Shown here: piece after piece, positions 46,590 to 55,226 of the stretch
How the letters are laid out: each line of letters begins with the position of its first letter
How positions within the stretch are numbered: the first letter of the stretch is position 1
Source: Neoceratodus forsteri
Taxonomy: Eukaryota > Chordata > Ceratodontiformes > Ceratodontidae
Direction of reading: 5' to 3'
Assembly (NCBI GenBank): GCA_016271365.2
Contig: CM057459.1
Span: 820,505,001 to 820,569,000 of the forward strand
Length of the DNA: 64,000 nt
Made by a program: the position numbers and the translations under genes
Notes under the pieces: generated by a model
The model's database searches: none
Seen by the model: the letters and a program-made list of their open reading frames with translations, nothing else
Told to the model about the DNA's origin: nothing

Positions 46590-47678
46590 TTAGTTTAAAC
46601 AGCTGCTAATGTGTGAAAATATTTTCTTGCGTAAGATGGAACTACCTCTCCTGCTCAAGTGGAGCCCATCCCGACAGAAGAGGGAGGGACTATCTACAAA
46701 TTTTTCCCAGTGTATGAGGCACTTTATTTCCTGCAACAAACTCCATTTCCTCAGCCACTCATTGTAGGATTTAAATCTGTTAATGATATAATCAGTGGCT
46801 CTAGGTACTGGCAAGATCTCCAAAAAGCATACTTCACAACCCCTTTCTACTAGGATGTTGTTAAGGCAGACAGTATTTAACTTCATTTAATCTAGGTGGC
46901 ATCTAGTAATATCATTTGTACTAGTATGTATTATTACCAAAGGGTTTTCACCAGACTGTTTCAGCATGTTTGGAACCATCAAAGTAATGTCTGATATACC
47001 TACTCCACTGAAACTGGAGCCGGTACATGTAGTTTTATCTGGATTACACACCATCCTGCCAATGTGCTTAATAATGAAGTTCTCCTAGTACAAATATCTG
47101 TCTAGGAGAATTCACCTTGCTGGTTTTTATTCCAAGGTTAGGTGTAGTAGATTCTACAGGTACTGGGCTTTTGTTATTAGATTTTACTTCCACCTGAGTG
47201 AATTGAGATACAGTGGTAGAGGTATTTGTTTGCTGATGGTCATACGAAGTGGGGGTACCTAATGAATCTGGGTCCAGAGTATATTCGTCTGGTGTTAAGA
47301 CTTCAAATTTTTTTGTGTCTGAACCACTGGGGTACTATTGAACACTTGGCCACCCCTATGCTTTGTTTTACCTTTGGGGACTTATGACCATGTTTCATCA
47401 TCTGGGTTGGGTACAGGTGCTAATACCAAAGTGGCTGCTGAGTCTGTTAAATCTAGTGCCATATTAGTGCCACTGCAGGGATAACAAAGAGAGGCCATTT
47501 AATCGATGTATGACTCTAGTGAGTGGTGGTCTGTGACAGAGGGGCTTTTATTGTGCAGAATGTTTAATTCATCCTGTAATACCCTGAGCAACAGACATCT
47601 GTCACATACAGACTCCTCAATCTGTGGCCCAATGGCATACATTTGACAAGTAGCACACAGGTTTTTGTGGGTTCCCAT
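46590..47678 (-). pseudogene. CR1-clade LINE (-): ORF1 with zinc motif and SGNH esterase domain
   Basis: Start at 47678 (MGTHKNLCATC). The N-terminus holds two CX2C pairs (LCATCQMY, VCDRCLLL; 47660-47590) followed by a short helix (LRVLQDELNIL), the zinc motif of CR1 ORF1. The esterase follows: GVGISDITLMVPNMLKQSG and IIHTSTNDI (about 47015-46905; family HVGTND, with T-N-D kept), then PRATDYIINRFKSYNEWL, and the catalytic DGLHLSRRGSSILRKKI (46660-46610; the Asp-His pair kept) to the stop at 46590. CR1 ORF1 esterase is known from CR1 elements; its job in transposition is thought to involve lipid or membrane contact. Frameshifts break the middle. Confidence 0.8.
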
Positions 47679-48899
47679 GTTGTGTTAAGTCTGGCCACAC
47701 AATTCCACTTAGTATACACTCGCAGCCTACCTTAGGCCCTTTCTGATATCTATGGTATATTCTATTGTTGTAAACAAGTATGATCAATGTTAAAGTATAT
47801 TAGACCTACCTCTCTGCTGACCCAGCTGACACAGCAGACACGCGCAGAGATGCGAGTGTCTCTGCATGTGTCTCCATGCATGAATACGTGCACTGGCTCC
47901 GCTCATGCTCTCTCCACTCACTGGAGCTCTGCCTTATAAGGAGTGGTGACAACAGGAAGCAGTGTCACTTCCTGCCAACCACTCGCCCCAACACAAGATG
48001 TTTTCTGCTTAAAATTAGTTTGTTTCAATAAAACACAGTTGCCACCTCATGCGGTGGTCTTGTAATGCATTTTTTGTACAACCCCTGCAAAAAAGACATC
48101 TAACAGATGAAGGTGCTATAGATAGGATGTAGATAAGTCCTCTACCATCCCACACTGCCTTTGGGCTAGCAGCTAAGCACCTCCAGAGACAGACAGTCTC
48201 CCACATTACCAAGGCAACCTAAGCCCAAACACAAAACCTCTCCCCAGAAGCACAGTCTGTTCCGATGTAATTTAAAAGTGATTCAAGGTAAAAAGAATGA
48301 GCTGGAGCCAGACAAAGTAAGGAAATAGTGCAGACTCCTGTGCACTCTGTTTATCTGCTTCTCTGCTCACTGGAGCTCTGCCTTATAAGGAGTGGTGACA
48401 ACAGGAAGCAGTGTGTCATTTCCTGCCAACCACTCACCCCAACACAAGATGTTTTGTGCCTAAAATTAGTTTATTTTAATAAAACACAGTTGCCACTTCA
48501 TGCGGTGGTCTTGTAATGTGTTTTTTGCACTACCCCTGCAAAAAAGCCATCTAACAGATGAAGGTGCTATAGCTAGGACGAGGGTAAGTCCTCCACCATC
48601 CCACACTGCCTTTGGGCTAGCAGCTGAGCACTTTCAGAGAAAGACAGTCTCCCATGTTACCAAGGCAACCTAAGCCCAAACACAAAACCTCTCCCCAGAG
48701 GCACATTCTGTTCCAAAGTAATTTAAAAGTGATTCAAGGTCAAAAGAATGAGCTGGAGCCAAGCAGAGTAAGGAAATAGTGCAGACTCCTGTGCACTCTG
48801 TTTATCTGCTCCACCGCTCACTGGAGCTCTGCCTTATAAGGAGTGGTGACAACAGGAAGCAGTGTGTCACTTCCTGCCAACCACTCGCCCCAGCACAAG
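47679..48899 (-). repeat. CR1-clade LINE (-): 5' region with tandem ~450-bp units
   Basis: The word CTGGAGCTCTGCCTTATAAG recurs at 47921, 48370 and 48821 (spacing 449 and 451). The rest of the unit is shared too: AGGAAGCAGTG, CACCTCATGCGGTGGTCTTG, AACAGATGAAGGTGCTATAG, CCAAGGCAACCTAAGCCCAA. Two units are complete and a third is cut at 48899, the insertion's 5' boundary. The units lie just upstream of ORF1 in the element's own orientation. By analogy with the monomers of mouse L1 they may be promoter units; that is inference. Open frames inside them are repeats of each other. Confidence 0.85.
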
Positions 48900-49209
48900 A
48901 GGTTTCATTTTTTTATACTGTTATGGCACAAAATCCAACACAGTTCAAGGCTATAAAAACTTCTAATGCACTGCCTAAATCAGTTACTAACAGTGTTAAC
49001 ATGTCTACTTTCAAAAGTGCTTTAAAAAAACCTTTTGCTCTCTGAAGCTGTTTGTCAGTGTTTTAAATTATCTTACTAGGTGAATATGTATCTGTATTGT
49101 ATTGGTATGTTTTTATGTTGTTGTATTAATGTTACTGGACACAAGTGAAAATGTGCATTATTTTGCTCACTGGTTACTCGGTATAAAAAATAAACAAACA
49201 AAAAACAAA
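48900..49209 (+). pseudogene. LINE (+) nested in the DIRS/Ngaro RT: C-terminal end and 3' tail, right piece
   Basis: After the minus-strand LINE, the plus frame reads MAQNPTQFKAIKTSNALPKS then VTNSVNMSTFKSALKK (48923-49035), the standard LINE end (WNxLPxxxxxxxxxxxFKxxLK). The 3' UTR ends in a TAAAAAATAAACAAACAAAA tail before CAAAGATT at 49210. The frame at 43330-43352 and the frame here belong to consecutive parts of the same C-terminal domain. Confidence 0.72.
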
Positions 49210-50404
49210 CAAAGATTAGAATTTCTGGGTATTGAAATAGATGCAGGGGAAGGACTGTTTAGGTCACCGGTACAAAAAGTTCAAAATCTAAAAAATCTAT
49301 TAGGTGCATTAAAGGGACAGAGATGGATACCATTGCAGGTATTACAGCAACTGTTAGGATACCTAAACCTTGTATGCCAGAGCAATAGCTCAAGGAAGGG
49401 TACAAAAGGGGCCATCAGGCCCTATCACTGGGTAGACATTTCAATAGGGGTTTGGGAAGAATTGGGATTTGGGAGGAATTCCTGAGATCATATAACGGGG
49501 TGATGTTCTGACAGGAAGAGTGCTTTTTTAATGTGGACCTGGCATTATATACGGACATGGCCGGGGGTTTTAGAGTGCGAGCATATTTCAAAGGTAGATG
49601 TTTTTTTCAGAACAATGACCAGAAAAATGGGTAAGAATGGGATTTACACAGGATATCACCTTTTTAGAAATCTTCCCAATTTGCACAGCCACACTAATAT
49701 GGGGAGAGGACTTAAGCAACAAGAAGGTGACCTTCTGATGTGACAACAGAGCAGTGGTAGACACATTAAACAAGAGGGGGGCCACGTCAGAGACAGTTAA
49801 GAGGGTTATGAGATAACTGTTGCTACAAGGTTTGAAGCTAAATATGTCTTTTAGGCCAGGCACATTGAGGTGGTAAGGAACACGGTGGCTGACAGCCTGT
49901 CCCATCTACAGTTGGACAGCTTCTGAGCCATCACCCCAGGGGCAGAAGGCAGAAAAACAATGGTGCCAGCACACACGTTGGAGATTGACTGGAAGGAGCT
50001 GAGCTGCTCTTCCAGATCTCTTGGTTAACAAGGACCCTGAGGACATATGAGGGTTCATGGAGAGTTTCCAGACCTTATGTGAAAATCAAGGCATGTGGGT
50101 AAGTGAGGCGGTCATGGAAGAGCAGGTAGCAAAGTTTGTAGTCAATGGTTGGAGGGGTTGAAGAGCACACGCAACCATGGGGGTCCACCTAGCAGTGACT
50201 GGCCTAGTCTGTACTCTGAAGGGATGGGGGAAACCTGGAAGAAGGCAGTTGGCAAGGAGAATGATGAAGGGATGACTGCAGGTACAGGGAAGAGAGCCAG
50301 ACAACAGTGCCTGATTTAGGAGATGCTGATGGATAAGTTGGGAGTGCTACCAATGATATGCCAATCAGTGAGCAAAGTGAGCATGTTTGGGGCAATATTT
50401 ACAG
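49210..50404 (+). pseudogene. DIRS/Ngaro-type element: RT end, RNase H and recombinase N-terminus
   Basis: Resumes with RLEFLGIEIDAGEGLFRSPV (49216-49275), the FLGIEID block that follows YLDD in this class, then LGALKGQRWIPLQVLQQLLG and YLNLVCQ (to about 49380). RNase H: DLALYTDMAGGFRV (about 49540-49580), NRAVVDTLNKRGATSETVKR (49740-49800), RHIEVVRNTVADSLSHLQLD (49855-49915); the D, N and D residues expected are visible. The recombinase N-terminal part follows (WVSEAVMEEQVAKFVVNGWR, about 50095-50155; MGVHLAVTGLVCTLKGWGKP, about 50178-50235). Frameshifts and stops present. Confidence 0.8.
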
Positions 50405-50651
50405 ACAGTGAAAAAAACAGCTCCTCCGTTAGTACAAGTGCTCAAGTAACAAAGCGTGAATCCAAAAGGCAAAACTCAGCACTCTGTGGTAGGCGTGAAA
50501 GAAAGCATACTTTTAATGGTAAATGCAAAACACTGAACACAAAGCCTCACATGTATCAGGAAGCACAACTGAAGTACCCAAACGTATGCTTTTTTTCACG
50601 CCTACCACAGAGTGCTGAGTTTTGCCTTTTGGATTGGGGCAATATTTACAG
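50387..50651. mobile_element. 229-bp insertion with 18-bp target duplication and 52-bp internal inverted repeat
   Basis: TTGGGGCAATATTTACAG occurs at 50387-50404 and 50634-50651. The insert between (50405-50633) holds two arms, 50459-50510 and 50584-50635, that are inverse copies with one mismatch (AATCCAAAAGGCAAAACTCA... and ...TGAGTTTTGCCTTTTGGATT), spaced by 73 bp. A 54-bp single-copy piece precedes the left arm. A long target duplication speaks for target-primed retrotransposition rather than a DNA transposon. The inverted internal copy resembles the twin-priming or inverted partial copies known for LINEs and Penelope-like elements. Family not recognised. Confidence 0.75.
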
Positions 50652-51115
50652 TGATGTCACTTGGGGCTTTCTGGTCAGTGAGGTGCTGGGCCAGAGAGGT
50701 ACAGGAGGGAGGGTGATCTCATTTTAGAAGATATAAAGTGGCAAGGGGACAAGGTGGTACTAAGACTGCAGAGACCTAAGATGGAGCATGCAGGGCAGAG
50801 GGTGATAATTATGCTGAGAAGGCATGACAACCCTACAATATGCCCTGTGTAAATGTTATTAGGATACACAGCGGTCAGTCCCATGGGAGAGGGACCCCTG
50901 TTAAAGCACGGGGACAGAACCCTGGCAACAAGTGCTCAAATGACATCAGTTCTCAAAAAGGTTTAAGAATTTCTGGGTGAAGACTTCAGAAATTACTCAA
51001 CCCATTCATTTAGGATCGGCACTGCACTGCAGGTTGCAGCAAAGTGAGAACCCGGTGATGAGGTAAAGAAGAAATGGACATGGACCTCAGACTGTTACAA
51101 AATTTATGTGAGGAG
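50652..51115 (+). pseudogene. DIRS/Ngaro-type element: tyrosine recombinase catalytic domain
   Basis: Continues the recombinase after the insertion: KVVLRLQRPKMEHAGQRVII (about 50750-50810), NPTICPV, a SPMGEGPLLKHGDRTLATSA stretch (about 50878-50935), then NYSTHSFRIGTALQVAAK (50991-51045; HxxR of the active site kept) and KWTWTSDCYKIYVRSL (51073-51120) with the nucleophilic Tyr region (SDxYKxYxR). In this class the recombinase inserts the circular cDNA, so no target duplication is expected. One in-frame stop lies between the last two blocks. Confidence 0.82.
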
Positions 51116-51224
51116 TTTGTATCACTGACAATATTTATGTTTTATTGCAGGAAAAGGTGGCTTGTGCAGAAAAGGATCATACCGGTATGGTAATGGTGGG
51201 TGGGGGTGGGGGCCACTGAACAAA

Positions 51225-51256
51225 AATTCACTTCTCTTCTGTTTTATTATTCACAG
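51225..51256 (+). promoter_or_regulatory. strong 3' splice-site-like tract before the SGNH hydrolase
   Basis: Pyrimidine tract TTCACTTCTCTTCTGTTTTA then TTATTCACAG ending at 51256, directly followed by the first hydrolase codons. It looks like an intron acceptor that would join the hydrolase to an upstream exon. Use in vivo is inference. Confidence 0.55.
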
Positions 51257-51500
51257 GTCACAGAGAATGTTTGGAAGTTTGAATTTGTGGCCATTCATTC
51301 ATATATACTGGCAGAACGCAAAGCAGCGGTAAAACCTGGGGAAGACAGTTATACCTGAACTGGAACAGCATCAGGATGAATTGGAAAGACGTCTGAAGTA
51401 TGTGCTGGCTGCAGTTACTATTGGATATGAGAACAACAAGGCCAGAAGCACATTTGCTAGTCATACAATTAGGAGGCAATCACCTGGGTACCAGATCATG
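51257..51500 (+). pseudogene. DIRS/Ngaro-type element: SGNH hydrolase, N-terminal part
   Basis: Reads FVAIHSYILAERKAA (about 51286-51330), block I of an SGNH hydrolase (family GHSYIxWAExxA; the catalytic Ser is kept, the Gly is not). The frame then decays. An SGNH hydrolase ORF after the recombinase is known in vertebrate Ngaro-type elements. A minus-strand CR1 interrupts, and the C-terminal blocks are at 53.76-54.03 kb. Confidence 0.62.
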
Positions 51501-51504
51501 GCTG

Positions 51505-53255
51505 GACATACTAACACACTAAAATGCCAGCAGAATAGGCCTAACGATCTTTAGAGTCTGCTCGTTTGGTCAGCCACCACCCTGGAAGCTGACCTTGCTG
51601 CCCCCCTCTCCCTCTCTGGCTTCTCCCTTCCCAGTCCTGGATATTCTCGCTGCACTGGTTTTTGCTTCCAGAAACCTTCCCCTGTAGCTGTCCCACCCCC
51701 TCTTGAACCCCTCCACCGTTTCTGCCTCCACCAGCCCCCTGGGCAGTGCATTCTATGGCTCTACCACCCTCTCAGTGAAGAAGCACCTCCTCCTTTCTCC
51801 CTGAATCTTCCCTCCAGCTTCCACCAATGCCCTCTAGTTGCCCCCCCCTCCTTCCTTTGGAGCACCCTGACTGCTCCTCCCCTATTTATCCCCTTCATGT
51901 ACCTGAAGACCTATATTATGTCCCCCCGGTCCCTTCTCTCTTCCAATGTGTACATATTTAGCTCTTCAAGCCTCTCCCCATAGGTCCTATCCCCCAAGCC
52001 CCAAATCATTTTGGTTGCCCTCCTCTGGACCCTCTCCATGAGTTCAATGTCCCTCTTTAAATGTGGCCTCCAAAACTGCATGCAGTACTCGAGGTGTGGC
52101 CTCACCAAGCCGTTATACAGTGGGAGTATCACTTCCCTCCTTCTGGAGGTGAGACCCCTAGTGATGCATCCAAGCATCCTGTTGGCCTTTGCAACTGCCT
52201 CCTACAAGTCTCCGAGTTGTTCATCTTGCATCCACCACCATCCCCAGGTCCCTCTCTGCCATCGAGACTTGTTGCATTTCCCTCCCAGGGTGTACACTTG
52301 GCCCAGGTTTCTGGATCCCAGGTGCAGTACCTTTCATTTCCCTGCATTGAACCTCAGCTTCTGCTTTCTAGACCACTTTTCCAGAGCCTCTAGGTCCCCC
52401 TGTAGGGCTACCCTCCCCTCTTTCCCATCCACCACCACCACCACCACCACCATTTTTGAGTCATCTGCAAAGAGACTCATCTCACTCCTGATACCCTTCC
52501 TTATGTCAGAGATGTAGATGTTGAACAGGAGGGGCCCAAGGACCGATCCCTGAGGGACTCCACTAATGACCCTCCTTGGGGATGAGACTATCCCATCAAC
52601 CATGACCCTCTGGGTCTGGTTCTGGAGCCAAATGCCTATCCATCATCTGGTTTCCCACCCCCATTTCTCCCAGATTATCCAACAGGCCCCCATGAGGAAC
52701 AGAGTCAAACACCTTGCTGAAGTCAAGAAAGAGGATGTCCACTGGTCTACCCAGGTCCAAGGCACTCGTCACCCAGTCATAGAACTCCACAAGGTTTGTC
52801 TGACATGATTTCCCCAGGATGAATCCATGCTGTCTATTGTCCAGGCACCCCAACTTTTCCAGGTCCCCCCTAGTCTCTCCTTGACAATGCCTTCCATCAC
52901 TTTGCCCACCACAGATGTTAGGCTGATGGGCCTGTAGTTCCCTGCCACCTCCCATAATCCCCCCTTATAGATTGGCACTATATGAGCCACCTTCCATCCT
53001 GGGGCACCCACCGTGTCCTCAGAGAGATGCTGAAGAGCTTCACTAGGGGTTTCACCAGGACATCCGCCAGTTCCTTCAGCACTCTGGGATGTAATTAATC
53101 CGGCCCTGGTGCTTACTCCGTCTTAAGGGACCTGAGGGCTTCCTTCACTCTCTGCTGTGATTTCCACCTCCGCTACCTTGTCCCCCTGCACCTACCCCTC
53201 TGGTCATCTTCTTTCAAATCAAAAAAGAAGTTACAGAAGTCAAAAAATAGTGGCC
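51505..53255 (-). mobile_element. CR1 LINE (-), 5'-truncated, inserted in the SGNH hydrolase
   Basis: From 53255 leftward: the RT entry (TRWVPQD-like, about 53015), VAHIVPIYKGGLWEVAGNYR and PISLTSVVGKVME (52990-52895), LDNRQHGFILGKSCQTNLVE (52850-52790), PVDILFLDFSKVFDSVPHGG (52745-52690), [20 protein letters not shown] (52570-52515), FADDSKMVVVVVVVDG (52485-52435, catalytic FADD kept; the Val run comes from a (CCA)n triplet tract at 52430-52452), LRFNAGK, then the CR1 tail LVRPHLEYCMQFWRPHLKRD and RRATKMIWGLGDRTYGERLE (52115-52000). Frames of 80-119 codons remain. The 3' boundary near 51505 is approximate. Confidence 0.87.
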
Positions 53256-53756
53256 AGAGGGGGGGCCAAAAACATATGGAACCCAGAGTGTCAGGAGGCA
53301 CAGCACCCCACCTTGTAACTGCCACCCCACAGAAATGTCAAGTCTGACCTTGCCACAAAGTAACTGAGTTTGCAAAGCTTACTGTAAGAAGCTCACCCTG
53401 AAGTTAGCGCCAGGTCCCTCTCATTTCAAGGATAGCTCATCGGCACACATAATCCAAGGAGCATAGTTGCCACAGCATGGCTTCAATTATAATCTGCAAT
53501 AGCCCCATCACAGAGCCACAAAGTCTACTGGAGTCTGCAGCCAAAATCTCCCAGGCAGGTCAATGGGGGGGGGGGTACATTCAGTCTAACAGAAAAAGTT
53601 CAACTTTGTCACAGTCACACAGTCAATTACTGAGCTTTTACCATTATGATTACATATCGTTATTATACTTGCACAGCTGGAGATGTAACTTACTATAATT
53701 GCTGTCCTGTATGTATTATACTGTTTTACCCTCAATAAAAAGAAATTATGGAAAAA
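53256..53756. mobile_element. unclassified insertion ending in a polyadenylation-like tail
   Basis: Lies between the CR1 and the resumed hydrolase. AATAAA at 53734-53739 is followed by A-rich sequence just before 53757, suggesting a plus-strand retroposed piece. No coding motif; the G-run at 53563-53574 is a simple repeat. Confidence 0.4.
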
Positions 53757-54030
53757 AATGGTGGGCAGGTGTGGTGATAGTGTGGTCTGAGATATTGCCA
53801 CAAAGGGTATAATGGTATGGGAGGGAGCATAAGGTCATGAACAATGCAAGAAAAGGAATGAACAGGAGGACAGGGACTTGGATCAAGATGCTAGGGGAAA
53901 GGTCATAAAGTACACAGGGATAGGAGAGGAGGAATCAGGTTTGCATAGGTCAGATGGGGTACATTTGTCTGATGTGGGGATTGACCTATTTAACATGGAA
54001 ATAGGGACAGCTATTGAGGGGTGGAGGAAG
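53757..54030 (+). pseudogene. DIRS/Ngaro-type element: SGNH hydrolase, C-terminal part
   Basis: Reads VWSEILPQ (about 53785-53805), YGREHKVMNNARKGMNRRTG (about 53815-53875), and SGLHRSDGVHLSDVGIDLFN (53935-53993), the last with the catalytic Asp-His pair of block V (DGVHLS). This is the piece that should follow the N-terminal part at 51.26-51.50 kb. Frameshift near 53900. Confidence 0.72.
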
Positions 54031-54450
54031 GATGGGGGTCGGAGATAAAAGAAGAAAAGGCGGAAGCCCATCATCCAATGCAAGCTGGAGATGGGCTAGT
54101 GGGAAAAAATGAGAAAGGGGGGAAGGGGGGTAAATGAACCTGGCCTGGATGTATGTCGAGGCTGGTGGGATATGTGCCTCTGGATGTACATCCAGAGGGG
54201 CTCCAGAAGAAGAAGATGGACACCAGGAGAAGAAGAAGGATCCCAGGTGTACACCTGGGGGTTGGGAAGAAAAATGATATTCAAGGATGTAAACAAATTA
54301 CTGTTGATTATATTAATATGTTGATTATGGATAAAGAAGTGGGAATGTAAATACAAAAGATTAATTAATAAAATTATGTCTGACTGAGCACCCAACAAAC
54401 ATATGGTGTGGTTTAAATTATTGGGGGGAAGGGGATCCAGGGACAAGAAA
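54031..54450 (+). mobile_element. 3' region of the DIRS/Ngaro-type element
   Basis: Purine-rich sequence downstream of the hydrolase. It has two short inverted pairs: CCTCTGGATGTACATCCAGAGG (perfect, 54178-54199) and CCCAGGTGTACACCTGGG (perfect, about 54243-54260). The right boundary is not fixed; it lies at or before the change to GC-rich sequence near 54480. Confidence 0.5.
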
Positions 54451-55145
54451 GTAGTGTGATCACAACCTGAAATAAAAGAAAAATCATGTGCAGAATAGCC
54501 CCCAGACTCAACCTCCCTTACCGCACCACCTGGCCACCAACCCCCAGCTCTGAGTCCCCCCAGTGCAGGACCTTTAGCTCCTCTGGCTCTCTATCTATAA
54601 TCTAGCGGGTGACCAGGGAGCAGAGGGAGTGCCCAGGTGGAGCTGGGAGGCCCGGCTTTGTACATGGGGACCAACCACTGAACCTGCCATCGCCTATAAG
54701 GCATGCCAGGGATTTCCTCTTATTCTGTCCTCACCCCCTGCGGAGCGTGGACGTGCAGTGATGACCAGCATCTGCCAAGCTCCACTCCCCTGGTGCCATA
54801 TGGCAGTGTCGTGTATTTCCTGGCTATCCTTGTCCATCATCAGGGGTTGCTCAGGAGCAACGCAATCCCTGCACCCCTCCCCAGAAAGGGAGAGCCATCT
54901 CTTGGATGCTCAATCCCTCCCCACCCCTGCCACCCCCCCCGATGTCCTGGGTTCATTCCCAAACCTGGGTCGCCAGCATGGTGTGAGGTGAGGCATCTAC
55001 AGTGTTAACCCTCAGCACCACTGGGACGGGCACTTCATACAATATTTAGTATTGAAATTTATTAAAGGGATGCTGTTTGTGTCTCATGGACACTAACACA
55101 TTTAGCAGGCTGAAATAACTTTTTTATCAGATGTTTTGGAAAGTT
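54451..55145. other. GC-rich unassigned sequence
   Basis: About 54480-55000 is richer in GC than its surroundings, with open frames of 120 and 101 codons on the plus strand and none with a motif I recognise. It could be part of another element. No splice or start context supports a host exon. Confidence 0.35.
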
Positions 55146-55226
55146 TTAACCCTTGCTGTGCCACAGACTGATATATCAGTCCACAGTTCCTATACATTCT
55201 AATTCTGTCGGCATCCTAAGGGTTAA
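55146..55226. mobile_element. piggyBac-like mini-element flanked by TTAA
   Basis: TTAA at 55146-55149 and 55223-55226 flank a 73-bp piece that begins CCCTTGCTGTGCC and ends GGCATCCTAAGGG. TTAA duplication plus CCCTT...AAGGG ends is the piggyBac pattern. A perfect palindrome ACTGATATATCAGT lies inside. It is too short to code. Confidence 0.65.

Noticed and set aside
53256..53756. Retroviral LTR
   Set aside because: An AATAAA and an A-rich end alone do not show an LTR; no paired copy, TG...CA ends or internal retroviral genes are seen anywhere in the window.
54629..55008. Host exon in the GC-rich block (120- and 101-codon frames)
   Set aside because: No recognisable domain, no convincing splice signals, Pro/Cys/Ser composition typical of random GC-rich frames.
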